This document shows positions 13,780 to 39,467 of a DNA stretch of 64,000 nucleotides, one piece after another. The stretch's first letter is position 1. The number at the start of each line of letters is the position of its first letter. The stretch covers positions 163,308 to 227,307 of the forward strand of contig VWZF01007105.1 in the NCBI GenBank assembly GCA_013396755.1, read 5' to 3'. The notes beneath the pieces were generated by a model. The model was not told the DNA's origin, did not search any database, and saw only the letters and a list, made by a program, of their open reading frames with translations. The position numbers were made by a program, and so were the translations under genes. This DNA comes from Sclerurus mexicanus. Its lineage: Eukaryota; Chordata; Aves; Passeriformes; Furnariidae.

Positions 13780-15369
13780 GTAGGAGAGCCTGTTGCCGTG
13801 GGCACCTCGAGGAGACTCATCCATTTACTTTGCATTTTGCCCCATGAAGGGTCGAGCCACGTCAGGGAGCTCTCTGAAAACCAAACGCTTTCCTGCCACC
13901 CGCCCCTGCGAGCTGAGAGCTCCGTGGGACTGCTGGTGCAGAGAGCAGCTCCTGCTCACTCGCTCACGTGACATCCTGGACTCGGCTTCATCCTCCTCCT
14001 CCTCCTTCCTCCCCACACCGACCCCCTTTCCGTGCCTTTGTTTGCGTCTCCTGTGGTTTTCTGATCTTGTCACCGTGCCGGGGTGGGCACTTTTAACCGT
14101 GTGGACGCACAGGGAGGGGGATTTTATTGTTTTCCTGAGGCTCCTCTCGCCACGCTGGGAACACGACGTGGGAAGTTGTCTTGGCTGGGACAGGATTTAT
14201 CAGCTCCTGCCCTGCCCACGCACAGGGGGACGGCTGCTCTCCCACGCGGCTTCGCCGAGCAACGTGAGGCTTCCGTGGAAGTGGTGATGCTTATCTTTGG
14301 GCAGCACACTGTGGACACGGCTTCTCCTTCCCTAGGCTGTGGCAGGATGAAGGGGGAGGTTTGAGTTTTTGGGGGCTCCTGGCTGTGGTCAGCAGCTGCA
14401 CGGTGCTGTTCCATGCCCCTTTGGGCCTCACCAGCCATCGAGGGTCCCCCCGTGGAGCTGGGACCAGCTGCCTGGCTGGTGTTAAGTCATTTGGTTCTTT
14501 CATTATTGGTTCTCAAAGAGCATGTTCTGGGGGTGGAGGAGGCAAGACAGTCATAATTTGTCTCTCTGGTCCAAGCCAAGATCCCCTTTTCGCCCTCTGT
14601 GCTCTCTGGAGGAATTCAGAAGTAACGCTGACACAGGGCTATTTCCAACTGCAAAGGTGTGCGGGTGTCTTGACTCATTTCAAGGGGTTTCTTTCTTACC
14701 TGCACACCCCAGAGTCTTGCTGCAGAAAACATCTGTCTGCCCAGATGGAAAGGTCACAGTGGAGCAGGTTTGGAGGGGGAAGGAGGCAAAGCAAGCCCTC
14801 TAAAAGCTCTGCTCCGTCCTGCCAATAATCCAAGTGGCACTGGGTTGGAACCTCTGCGTCAGAAATGCCCTTAAAAACACCTCACACGGACCTTCCCAGA
14901 GTGGATTTTGGGTAACTCTAACAGCCAGAGCAAGGACTCTTGTGCAGAATAATGCAAGTGAAGGGCTGAATGTAAATCCTGGTGATGTCCATGGGTTTGA
15001 TCCGTCCTGAATCCCATCCCTGTGCCAGTGTGGGAGCAGAGAGATGTGCAGCTCTCTGAGGTGGTGTCACACTTCTATGGGGGTTCTCAAGGGTTTCTCT
15101 CTTCCTTTTTAAAGAGAAAAGCGGCTTCTCCAATTCTCCCCTGTTGTGGAAATAACCCAAAGCTCACAACCTGACATGACTGATAGACCGTGCGTGTTTT
15201 CTCTCGGTGTCTTGTCCAAGCCAGGGAACCCAAACACGAGCGAGGAGCTGTGAGAGTATTATATTTTTTTTAAAAAAGCAAAACTCCCCCCCCTGCTCCA
15301 AAAAACAAAACAAAAAAGCCCCAACCACAAGCGCTGTTGCTGGGGAGTGGGAGCATGAACCTGCCTCCT

Positions 15370-15528
15370 TGTGACTGAGCCTCTCATCTCCACTGCGCAT
15401 CCGCCGCTGCCTCCAACCACCTGTGTCTCCCCACCCGGCACCCCGAGCGTCCCGGGAGCCCCCCGAGCCCTGGGAGCTGGCGGGGCTGGCGGTTCCCGGG
15501 GCCGGACGATGTGGATCGGGATGGGAGG
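15370..15528 (+). promoter_or_regulatory. RPS6KA1: Probable 5' UTR and core promoter of the alternative RPS6KA1 first exon
   Basis: The stretch before the alternative ATG is C/G-rich with many CpGs, in contrast to the flanking intron. No convincing TATA box sits at a proper distance. An AT-rich run (tattatatttttttt) at about 15,257 lies some 270 bases before the ATG. The transcription start cannot be fixed from sequence. Confidence 0.45.
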
Positions 15529-28853
<13,325 letters not shown>

Positions 28854-29800
28854 GGCCGGGCTGGGCTGAAGCCACACGGTGCAGGCACACGCTGGATTTT
28901 GCACACCCGTGGAGGATGGGGACAGGGGACAGTCAGTGTCTGCGCTGGAGCTCCCTTGGGGACTCGCTCTCAAAAGGCCAAGTGCCTCCCAGCTCCTGAA
29001 AGACTGGCTCCTCCTCGTGTGGACTGATCTTTGCCGAGAGAACTTCACTGTAAAACTTTTTTTGAAGTGTAAATTGTCAATTTTTAAAGACATCCATCTG
29101 TGTATATGAGAACTAGAATATATAACTGATGTCAAGTGGCACTAAAAAGCAGCTCTGATTCACCCTTCCCTGTGTAGGGCCAGGTATTTGTTGTCGCTAC
29201 AGCATTTCTTGGAATTGATCCTCTCCAACTCCACTGCACCTGGAAGACTGTGTCACTTTTGGGGCTTAGGCTTTGGGGTTTTTCCTCCCTCAAACCTCTG
29301 GATTTCCTTCCCAAAGCCAAGCCTGCAGCCTCCCAGCCAGCAGTGCTCGTGTCCCTGAAGGACTTCCCTTCACCTTCTGCGTGTGTGTTCCATGTAAGGT
29401 CGATTTTCCAGCCTCCATTTCTCCCTCTCTCCCGCGCTCCCCCAGCCCAGCCAGCAGTTCAGTTCTCTGAACAAAGTAAACCACGGGTTTTCCAAACCCT
29501 CCCTTAGATGCTCAGCTGTCCAGAATTTTTAGGTTTGGCTCATTCCTTCCCTCTGCCCTCCCATCACCAGGGAGTTTGTCACCTGTGCGGGTGGGGACGG
29601 CAACAGAACCTTCTCCTTGGCAAAGCCGAGGCTTTGGGCTGGCCCTGGCTGCTGCTTTTACCATTTTGGGGTTTTCCCTTCCCTTAAGCAGGAACCTCTG
29701 AACCAAACTATCCTTTATTTTTTTAATTTAACTTTCTTCTACAGCTGGTAACTCAGGGTTTCTTTCTGACTCCTACAATAAACGCGTCATTCAGGTGACT
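28854..29800 (+). other. RPS6KA1: RPS6KA1 3' UTR
   Basis: Non-coding sequence follows the stop. The first canonical AATAAA is at 29,777-29,782, followed by T/G-rich sequence (aggtgactttatgttactg), so cleavage near 29,800 is likely. The UTR would be about 0.95 kb. No repeats seen in it. Confidence 0.75.
29777..29782 (+). terminator. RPS6KA1: Polyadenylation signal AATAAA of RPS6KA1
   Basis: A canonical hexamer about 0.92 kb after the stop codon, with a downstream T/G-rich element. It is the first such hexamer after the coding region. Confidence 0.7.
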
Positions 29801-31448
29801 TTATGTTACTGACTGACTTTTAGCTGCAGAATCCTGTCGCGTCCCCGCATTGTGTGGGGACAGTGCTCCTTGCCTGCCTTTTGGGAGAGCTGCAAAGCTT
29901 TTCCCCTGGCCCTGTGAAGGGAAAACCAGCAGTGCTGCAGCAGAGCTGCACCTCGTGCCACCTTCCCTCAGGTGCAACACCTCACTCTGCAGTGGGAAGC
30001 GATTGGAACCAGTCATGCAACGAGGAGGTGTCAGGATGCAGAGGGGAATTTCTTACTCTCAGGACATTTTAGTGCTAATAGAAACCAACACTGGGAGGCA
30101 AACTGTGCTAGAAATAAATTCCTACCCCGTTCTGACTTACAGGGAATTGCTGGAGCTCCCTGGTTCTGTGGTGGCAGCTTCTTGGGAGGACCAGGATTGC
30201 TGCAAGGGCTGCAAACACTCGTGAGCTCGAGGATGTGACTGAAGCCAGCAAAGGTTCTCGTGTGAATTCCTGCTACTTTTAGCTGATCATATCATAAGAG
30301 ACGAAACTTTCTTTTTTGCTTAGTCCCGTTTGGCTCTAAAATGGAGAATTCCATAAAAAGAATTATCTGAGATGTGCAGCTCTCTCCTCCTCTACCCTCA
30401 CCCAAGCAGGTCCCAGTTTAATGCCTGGAGCAGCCAGTGAGAAGCTGAAATAGTCACACTTTTTTTTTCTCTATTCCGAGTACGGCCCAAGTGCCTCCTA
30501 GAGGAGGAGGCCAGCACCAGTTCACAGCAGATCTTCTTACTGGTGCTGCCACTGACCCCAGCAGAGCTGGATTTAATATTTAGTTGAGATTTGAGGAGGG
30601 GGACACACCATTATGCAAAATGCCTTCCTTAAAAATACTTGTTTTCTCCTCTGGCACAACGTTCCCCACGACTCCACCGCAACTCTCGTGCCAGTGGTGT
30701 GCAAATGTCAGGTCCCTGCAACCAATACAATGATTATAAACATCTTTCTGGAGCTGGGGTCAGTCCCTTTGGGGCTGTCGGGGTTGCAGTGGACACCTTG
30801 GCAGTTTTGCAGAATATTTCCTACACTGTATTTCAAGAGAAGGTCTGGAGCGGCGGATGGGGCTGGATGTGTTGGTGGGGATCAACATTCCCTGTCAACC
30901 TTTCGATAAGGACTATCAGGGTCATAAACGCCGGGGTTTAGCGGGTCCGAAACCAAACATCTGCCCTGCTTGGAAGGCAGCCGGTTGTTTGTATGAAATC
31001 GTGAATGTTTGCAAAGACCACCGAGGGAAAGCATTGCAAGCTTTGTTCATTCCTCCCGGTGCTGTGCTGGTGGGAGGCCAAGTGGTGACAACTCAGAGGG
31101 GTGTGGGACAACCAGGCGCAGGGCTCTGTGGGCACGGGGAGAGCAGCCCGTGGCTGCTGCAGGTTCTGCCTGGCCCTGAAGTGATACCTGGGGTGGCAAA
31201 CCCCAAAACCTGGAGCATCAAACCCCTCCACCCCACTGGGGTCTTCAGTCAGAAGAACCCCGAGTTTGGTGCAGCTGTAGCTTCTGGAACCTCCATCCCT
31301 CCGGAGCAGAGCGAACAAGAAGGGCTACACCTTCCTCCCTGGGGTGCTTTTAACCATGTTGTTCTAAGTGATCCATAAGTAAAAATGTAAGTCTGGATTT
31401 TTAGTTCCAAATCAACCAAGTGCTGTTACTTTTTTAATTCCAGTGCTC

Positions 31449-31454
31449 AATAAA
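31449..31454 (+). terminator. Possible distal polyadenylation signal
   Basis: An AATAAA lies about 2.6 kb after the RPS6KA1 stop, followed within 35-60 bases by TG-rich sequence (tgtaggtgtttgtgatgg). It could end a longer 3' UTR or a separate non-coding transcript. Sequence alone cannot decide. Confidence 0.3.
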
Positions 31455-32679
31455 AATGGACTTGTTGAACTTTCTGCATATGAGAACTGTAGGTGTTTGT
31501 GATGGATCGGGCTCTCTCCTTGCCTTTTTGGTTTTGTCCTGACAGTGTTAGGCCTTTGCCAAAATACAGCTGGGACCAACTGTTATTTTAACCAAAATTG
31601 CATTATTTGAGGTGGAAGCTGGGTATCTAATTCCTGTTGTGGGGAGCTGATGTCTGAGAAGGAGAAAATTCGAGGTCATTCAGCGGTAACTTGGGACAAA
31701 AAGGGTATACAGAGGATATCACAAATTGTTGTGACTTGAAAAGGGGCAAAAGTGGATTTAACTTCCATACATAAAGAAATCTTTACAAGAAAAACTGCTT
31801 GTGTTAGTTGGGGTGTTTAATAGTCGACTTGACCTTTAAGTTTTTGTCCTGTAGGTCTGTGTGAAAGCTCAGGGGAGCAGAAATCCCAGGATCCAGCCTC
31901 GAATTGCTGAGTCCACCTGGAATTAACCCACACACAGAAAGAGTATGCTGATCCAAAGTCAAGGAGCCTGAAAATAGCACTGAACAGCCCTATATAATAC
32001 AGCTCCTCTATAAGAAAGGTTTTTATTTTAAATTCTGGGGTGTAAATCAATTTTTCAGCTGTAAGAGGCTGCCCCAGCTGAGAGGCTGTTTCCCTCCTTC
32101 CCGCTGTGTTCCACAGCTGTGCCTTCCCCCTAACGATGTGGTTCTGCCCCCTGTCAAATTAACCAGGGCATAAATAAATGTATTTTGGCCCGATCAATAT
32201 TCCCATCGTGATTCTTCAGGCCGCCTTTAAAACTGAAGGCCAGCAGCTTCCTCAGCAGTCATCTTCTATTTCTTTTTCGCGGTGAAACGGGTCTGGCTTT
32301 TAACTTTTTAAACTGATGCCAGTCCCTCTCCACCTTTGAGCAGTCCACGTAATTCCTTTTCCTGCATCCTCGGGCCCTGGTGGATGGTGAACGGTGCCGC
32401 TGGTGGCCTCCTGGGTGCCACCAGCTCCTCGTGGTGGCCACGGCCGCCCTCCCAAGGCTTCGGAAGCGCTCGGTGACTACGAGCGTGTACGACGGATGCT
32501 GCGCTTTCATGGAATATTCAACAACGTAATCCCTCTTTCAAGGCAAAGAAAACATTTAAAATATTTCAAGGTCTTCTTTTGGCAGTACACGGGGGCTCTG
32601 AATAAAACCTTCACTCACGCCAGGGAAGCTGGAGGGCCGCTGCCACTCCAGTTTCTTGCCTCTGGTTATTAAAACATCA

Positions 32680-32830
32680 AGCTGTCTTGCTGCCTCCCTC
32701 CCTTTGTGTGGCACTGAACACCTGCCATTAATACTAATTCGGCTCTGGAGAGAAACTCCCTTTCAGATATGCTTGTCTGAAAATAAATTGACATGTAAAA
32801 GGTCTCTTTTGTCACGAAGTGCATGGAAAG
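32680..32830. promoter_or_regulatory. Candidate conserved non-coding element
   Basis: Unique, low-CpG block with ctgccattaatactaattcg and tgaaaataaattgacatgta, unlike the repeats or GC-rich sequence around. The call rests only on composition and homeodomain-like ATTA cores. Confidence 0.3.
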
Positions 32831-34084
32831 TGCCGGGGTGAGGAGCCCATGGCTTACAAAAGGAGCCACTGACTCTTCAAACGACGTGCGGAGGGGCTGA
32901 GAAATGGGGAATGGGAGGGCGATGCTGTAACTGGGCTGATGTGGTGCCATCAGAGACGGATCCCGTAGCTGCAACCCCTGTTTGGTGCTAGGCTTTGAGA
33001 TTTTGGGGGATTTTTATCTAAACCCACAGTTGTCTTCATGGTGAATGGCCAGGCTCTGCAGGGACCTATTTAGAGAAAACTCTTATTTTTTTATTTTAAG
33101 TCATTGTTATTATGAATATCTGAAAAAAACCCCTCAGAGCATTTGGTGGCGAGCCCTTCAATTCAGATGTATAATGAACTCCAGGGCTCTGTTGTTTTCC
33201 CTGGGACAAAAGTTTGTATCACTTTCAATTAGGAAGCAGTAAAATAATCCTTGGTTAGAGTATTTACTCTGTCCTAGAGGCAGCAAAAATATGACCCAGC
33301 AAAATGTCAATATTTTTATTTTTAATAGAAAAATTATTTGCTTTGAGCTCCTCATGCCCTGGGGAGACCAAGGCTCTCTCCTAAGTAAATGTTTTTAAGT
33401 CGGTTTTTTGGGCCAGGCTTTGGAGGGGGTGACGCTGCTTGAAATCTGCTCTGGTGCTGAAATGATGCAGTTCCAGGGCTGGGGGTGAAGACCGAAGTGT
33501 TGTGGTGTAAACCTGGAGCTGCTGCTTTTTGGGTTTCTAGGTTTTCTAGCGAGGAGATAACTCACTTCATAAAGAGAATCAAGCTGAAATGTGCTCAGGG
33601 CCTGAAAGAGAAGAAAAAAAAAAAAGGGAATTGTGGCAATTACAGACACGTTCCAGATTAGCTGGTGTCACGTCTGGTTTATCGAACAAGCAGGAGCTCT
33701 CGGAGCTGCTGAGCTCCAGTGCCATCTCCTTTTTAAACAGCAGATGGTGTTAGAAACCTGTAACAGGTGGAAGCTCTCCAGTTTTATGGGAGAGCTCAGA
33801 AGTAGCAGCAATTTCTCGCCTCCCAAGGGGTAGTTCCTTCCCGAGCTGAACAGCAGGCTGGCCCTCTGCTTGGGTACTTATTACAGAGGGAAAAACTTCT
33901 GAATCACACACGTTCATACTGACAGAAAGTGATTCTGAGCTGACTTATTCTGGTTGCAATAAAAGGAACCTGGTAATGGCCTCCATAATCCTCTGGTAGC
34001 AGCTCTGAGAGAGAGATGTAGTGGGGGAAATGGGCTGTGTTTGCTGGTGTGCCTCAAAATCCGGCTCCAATCTGCCAGAGCTGT

Positions 34085-34235
34085 TGGTTTCTTGTCTATA
34101 ATAGCACTTCGCATGCTTAAAGTGTTTTATAAACATTTAATTACCGCAGCTTTTGACTCAAAGCCAGGAATCTCTCATTCATCTGCTGCTTGCGAGGCTT
34201 GTGAAAATGATATTCAAATTATAGAATTACAGGAA
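34085..34235. promoter_or_regulatory. Candidate conserved non-coding element
   Basis: AT-rich unique block (ataatagcacttcgcatgct, ttataaacatttaattaccg, atattcaaattatagaatta) with ATTA and TAAT cores and no repeat similarity. Composition-based call. Confidence 0.3.
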
Positions 34236-34887
34236 GGGCTGAGTTCAAACCCCAGCGAAGGAACCCTCCGTCACCGGGACCTGCGAGCGCCGCCCGTCCG
34301 CGGTGCCGCCTTCCCAAAGCCTGGAATTACAAAATCATTCCAGCAATGGAAATGGCACCGTGGATAGATCTGAGGGTCTGTCAGTACCCCAGGACACGGA
34401 GCTGCATGTTAATCGTGCCAGGGAAATGAGATGCTAAATTCTGCTCAGCTGGTGTTGTATGAACTTCAGAGGCGGGCGGGGAGTGTGGCTCTGTCTAGAC
34501 TGGAGCCCTGTTTGATCCCCCGGCCCCGCCGTGTCCTTTGCTGCCGTCAGCAGCAGGAAAATCAGCTGAAAGTTGCTTTTTTCCCACCCACCAAACTACT
34601 TGGAATTTCAACCACCCCGACTCCCAGCTCTGTTTTTAAAAAAAAAGGTAGAGAAATGCAGGCTGGCAGCATGGGTTTTCTGCCTTCCTGCATCCCCTCC
34701 GTGTCGCAGCCCCCAGGAGTCGTGGGGTTTGTGACACCAAGTAGAAGCGGCAACTAAAGGTAAAAAATTGGTATGGGATTAATAATTTCCATCCAACCAT
34801 CTGCCTCTCACCAGCTCCCTTCCCTGCACAGCACATTGGACACGCAGAACTGGGTGGGCAGGAATAGAAATCGTTTACTTTTCCTGA

Positions 34888-35050
34888 AAGCTGCCCCGAG
34901 AAGCTGTGGCTGCCCCATCCCTGGAAGTGTCCAAGGCCAGGTTGGACAGGGCTTGGAGCAACCTGGGCTGGTGGAAGGTGCCCCTTAGCAGGGGTTGGAC
35001 TAGATGGTCTTTAAGGTCCCTTCCAATCCAAACCATTCTGGGACTCTATG
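34888..35050 (+). repeat. CR1 LINE 3' end fragment
   Basis: Sense CR1, little diverged: gagaagctgtggctgcccca, aaggccaggttggacagggc, tggtctttaaggtcccttcc and aaccattctgggactctatg. Confidence 0.92.
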
Positions 35051-36905
35051 GAAAAAAGAGCTGTTGGCTGGCTCTGTGTTTGTTTTGGTGGATTCACAAA
35101 TAGTTAACTGCTGGGCGAGGCAGGAAACCTCTATGAGCTGCCCCCGATCTCACCGGCTTGAGGAGGGTTATCCTAAACTATGGAGGAGAAAACCTCCAAC
35201 TGCAACTGCTGAGATCTGCAGTCTTTAATTCCGAAGGCAGATTGCGAGCCCCTTTAGCAAACACCAGCGCTGGCAATCAGCCCCTTTGAATGAGGCAGAT
35301 CCCCAGTTCCAAGGCCCTGGATCACTCAGCGCTGCGCTCGCTCTCTGCTCCGTGAGTTGTGAGCACACGAGGAGCAGCGACTCACAAAGTAATCCCGGAG
35401 CCCCTTTTCCTGCCCTGTTTAAAGACGGGGTAGGGAGCTCCTCTGTTTCATTAAAGCTGGCTTTTCTCCTCGTGGCAGAGCAGATTTAATCAGACCTGCC
35501 TCCTAGTTCCAGCTGCTGGGTTGGAGCGCTCTGATCTGTGCACTGGGTGCACGTCTAATTATGGAGGCAATTCCCATGGATACCGAGAAGAATTGCCTGT
35601 ACTGGCAAAAAATGATCCCAGCTGGGAAAACAGGGAAGGAAAATGTGTTGAAATATTCGGGAAGAGACTTCAAAAGTTTCTGGAAATGTTAAGCGAAAAG
35701 CATTTCTGATGTTCTTGCACCGCGATGTGCAAATCTTGATTATTTTAAACCTAAGACGGGTTGCTTTGTAAGAGCTAATCCCAAATTGCTGCTGGAGGAT
35801 TTACCAGCACCACAAAACTGAATTCCCCCCCCGCTCCTTGTTATCTGCCTCCGCTCAGGAATGCTTTCCCACCTCTGTTTCTCACCTGGACAGCACCAGA
35901 GGTGTGTTTGGAGAAGATGGCCCAGAGTTTGTGTTTCCATCAGGGCACACCCTGGGTGAGGCAGGGCAAGGGCTGGTAATTCTGGTTCCTTCCGAAGCGC
36001 TGCCGGGTGGGACCAGGGTAAGTTCCTCCCCTCTGTGCCTCATCCTTCTGAAATGTATGAATCTAAATCACTTATTTCGGTATAAATTACTATTTGAAAG
36101 GTCTGTTCAAGGCAAAGGAGCGCTCCCTGCTAAAAGGAGAGGGGGAAATACCTGGGCAAGCACTGCTCAGATGTGGAAAATTAAACAAATGTGATTTTAA
36201 ATGATTTTGTAATTGTTCATCTGCAAGGCCTCATGTTCAAACTGCAGGGGGAAAACCAGATTTCTTAATTTAACTACACAAATTTAAAAGTCTTTTTGAG
36301 AGTGGTTTTTTTTTGTTTGTTTTTCCTTTCTTTTTTTCTTTTGCTTCGGGTTTGTTTGCAGCTTTTTGGGAACATTCTAATCAGCTCCACAATGGCTGTA
36401 ACTTGTATTTATTTCACTAATTTCTCTCCAGCAGGATCTCAGACACTTTCCAAGATGTTGCTGGCTAATCTAAACACGCGGAATAAGGAAAGCTGCCGTG
36501 CTATTAGGGTGGATTTTCATCTCTTTCTCATCCAGGGCACCTGCTCCCCTTTCCCTCCCCTCCTCCCAGTCTTCCCAGCTGTCTGTCTGTCTCATTTATG
36601 TCAATTAGGGATTCAATGCTGCCTGATTTAATTGGCCTGACTTTCCCCTCTAATAGAAACCCGAGCGCAGGCCGGGCAGGCAGCAGCTCCCCGCTCTCCT
36701 CCCGGGGACAGAGTCGGGAGGGACGGCGCTTGTTTGTGGCACAGAGCACAATAACCTGTTTGTTACCCTCCACGAGGGAGAGGTTGGTGACCTCCTAACG
36801 GGGATGGGACCCGGGCGATGATGTCATCTAAAAGCCTGGGGGAATTTCGGGAGCGGTTCAGGAATTCGTGCGACCAGTCGCTCACCACGGGTCGGCTTTT
36901 GGTGT
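35051..36905. other. Intergenic sequence
   Basis: Unique sequence without coding signs. T-rich run at 36,305-36,345. A candidate conserved element lies at 36,355-36,665 (separate entry). Confidence 0.6.
36355..36665. promoter_or_regulatory. Candidate conserved non-coding element
   Basis: Unique block with acttgtatttatttcactaa, gtcaattagggattcaatgc and cctgatttaattggcctgac. Dense ATTA/TAAT/CAATTA cores without coding periodicity suggest a developmental enhancer. Composition-based call. Confidence 0.32.
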
Positions 36906-37045
36906 AGAGGTGGAGATCCCTGGAAGTGTTCAAGGCCATGCTGGATGGGGCTAGTATAAGGTGTCCGTGCCCATGGCAGGGGCTCGGAAGGAGATGATCC
37001 TTAGGGTCCCTTCCCGCCCAACCTTTTCTGTGATCCTGTGATTTG
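36906..37045 (+). repeat. CR1 LINE 3' end fragment
   Basis: Diverged sense CR1: gatccctggaagtgttcaag, gtccgtgcccatggcagggg, agggtcccttcccgcccaac and ctgtgatcctgtgattt. Confidence 0.85.
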
Positions 37046-37829
37046 CTGCCCAAGCTGCTGTTCCCTCCTGCCAGGAGGTGACTCCACGTGCGCCAAGGTC
37101 GGTGAGCGACACAACTTCCCCCAAACTGCAGCCACAGAGGGCTCATCCTTCCACCCCCGGCAGCGCTCAACCACCCGTGAGGTTGACCAAACCCCAGGTT
37201 TCACAGGGCTTACGTGAGGGCTTGACACTGTGCCCCCCTGGGGCAGCAAACCTGGAAGGAAACCAGCACAGACGAAATCTCTGCCACCCCTCCGCTCCCG
37301 CTCCAACAGCCGAATCCCAGGAACCAGCTCTGACCTACTTCTTCTCCCTGGCTCCTCGCTCGCGTCTCCCTGACAAATTGCACAGCCTTCCTTCCCTCTC
37401 AGCAGAAATGTGGGTTTTCCAAGGAGCTGGCCCACGGAGGCACCAATATTGAGCAGCAACAGTACCATCTAGTGACTTGGGCTTACACGGAGCATCACTT
37501 AGCCCAGGAAGAGGGAATCTGTGAATCTGGGAGGCCAAGAAGGTCCCAGATTTGCAAAGGAGATCCTATCTCTTGGTTCATTTGGATTAGGGAAACAAAT
37601 CGAGCTGATGCTTCTACGGTCTTGTTTCTTTTTCCAGAGAGCTGTGTGACGCTTCCTCGGGAGCCGGTCCCGTTTCCAGCCTCCTGACTCCCCGCTGAAC
37701 CCGGCCCTGCCCCTCGCTCCCTCTGCTGGCAACCCACTCTTTGATTTAATGTGTCCCCAACTCCTCGCACACCCACTCGCCCGCACAGCACCGAACCCCG
37801 GCAAATGCACCAGGGGAAATTGAGGGCCG

Positions 37830-38110
37830 TGGTGATTTATCACTCCGGATAAATGTGCACTTTCTTGTCTGATGAGCCACTAGTGAAATCCTGAATTGGA
37901 TGCGTGAAATAAATAGATACACTTCAATTTAATCAATCAAAAATGGGCCCAAAACAGAGCGTAAAGGGCCCGCTCTGTGCAGATCTGAAATTACACACTC
38001 TGCAGCTGAAGGGAGGAAATCAAATTAGAGCATTTCTTTCCCCATCAAAGGACATTAGTCCCGATACAGGTTCGTTATGCCTCGCCATCGCTGATGGCGT
38101 GCAGGAGTCA
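37830..38110. promoter_or_regulatory. Candidate conserved non-coding element
   Basis: Unique block with tgaaataaatagatacactt, caatttaatcaatcaaaaat and ggaaatcaaattagagcatt. ATCAAT and ATTA cores and absence of repeats suggest regulatory sequence. Composition-based call. Confidence 0.32.
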
Positions 38111-38891
38111 TTATCCCTGCAAGAATTCCGGCTGACCGAGGCGCCGTGTGGCTGTACCAGGTTAATGACGGGCTACGGCTGTTCTGTGCTCGAGGTGACA
38201 ACTTTTCACAGCTCTTTCTCAACACACGTGTGCACGTCGCCTCTTTCCCAGTGAAAAAGACCATTATCAGATGTACAAAACGCACCGGATCGGGGAGAGG
38301 TGACACCAAACCCAGCGCTGCAGAACTTCAGTGCTCCAACACGCTGTCGAGCCTGTGAAATGCCACCGGTACCGGAGGAGAAATTGCTTTGCTGGCTAAT
38401 CAAACACATCCCCTCCGTGCTGTCAGGAGTGCAGCACTGCCCTGAGTCCACTCAGCCTTGCTCGTGGGCTGATGAGTGGCTGACAATTTTCTGGTCTCAA
38501 ATTAAACAGAAAACTAAATTAGCAAATTAATTGTTTGCCGTGTTTTTCCTTAGTCCCCATCAGCTGCCTCAGGACCTGCAGCCAATCCAGAGCCCCTCTC
38601 TGCAGTTCCCGGTAGAAGGTGGAGCCCTGTGCTGGGTCCTGCTATCTACCAAGTGTCAGTCATGTTAATTTTAAATTACTTTTGTACAGCTTGGTGTCAA
38701 AACGATTAAAGCATGAAAAGAAAAACTGAACTAGAGGGAGGAAAGAGGGGGGAGAGAGAGAGAATGAATAATTTACCTTGCATTTACAGCAAGGACACTT
38801 GAATTTCCTTAACTCCTCGACTCTGAGAAGCCTGAAACTTCTATTTTTTCGACTGTCACCTGCTTGGGACTGTACCTGAGCAGGTGCTCTG

Positions 38892-38929
38892 GATCACAGA
38901 ACCAGAGAACCACAGGTTTGGGTTGGAAG
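38892..38929 (-). repeat. CR1 LINE tail cut by an assembly N
   Basis: Reverse-complement CR1 tail (gatcacagaaccagagaacc, ggtttgggttggaag) that stops at the N at 38,930. The sequence after the N is not CR1, so the rest of the element may be collapsed there. Confidence 0.75.
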
Positions 38930-38930
38930 N
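38930..38930. other. Single ambiguous base (N)
   Basis: An isolated N exactly where a CR1 element breaks off. It probably marks a contig join rather than a simple unread base. Confidence 0.7.
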
Positions 38931-39467
38931 TCTCCCCTTCCCAGTGCTCCACTCCCAACTGGGTTTACTCCGTAACTCGCACGTACCGTGCTAGATAATT
39001 ACACACTCGGAAAACACAGAAATGCCTAATCAGATACAGCCTTAAATGCGCAAGAATTAGGGTTGTAGGACTGCGGCGTAGCATCCCTGGAGCTCTCTGC
39101 ATCTGGCTCATACAACCAGCCCACGTGCACTGTAAAAATGTTGGGTTTGGGGCACAGGCTGCTTTTCTCTCCCTTCTTAACTCCATCCATGGATTCTTTC
39201 TCTTGCCAGCTACTGAATGGTGTCATCAGTGGTCTTTGAAACAGCATTCTAAATCCTTTGAGGCCAGAAGAACAGCAAAAAGCTTTGTAAGAGGGCAGCG
39301 CAACATCACCAGAAAATGCAAATCAAGTTTAGCCACTGTAGATGTTTATTGTGTATTCAGCTTATACATCACAGCATCTTCCATTCATTAAAAAAGGGTG
39401 TAAGTAGTGGGAATTATTTTGTCATGAGGTACTACAACGTGAAATGAGGTGCCTTCAGTAGATGATC

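Larger units (their letters stand above)
29801..34880. other. Intergenic sequence downstream of RPS6KA1
   Basis: About 5 kb of mostly unique sequence, becoming AT-richer after 30,250. No coding exon recognised. It contains the possible distal poly(A) signal at 31,449 and AT-rich unique blocks that may be conserved non-coding elements (32,680-32,830 and 34,085-34,235). Confidence 0.6.
37046..39467. other. Intergenic sequence
   Basis: Unique sequence, GC-rich to 37,800 and then AT-rich. It contains candidate conserved blocks near 37,830-38,110 and 38,460-38,720, an antisense CR1 tail at 38,892 and an ambiguous base at 38,930. No coding exon seen. Confidence 0.6.

Noticed and set aside
14632..14655. 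Small exon-like piece (cacag|ggctatttccaactgcaaag|gtgtgc)
   Set aside because: Does not fit any RSK segment and the donor is poor.
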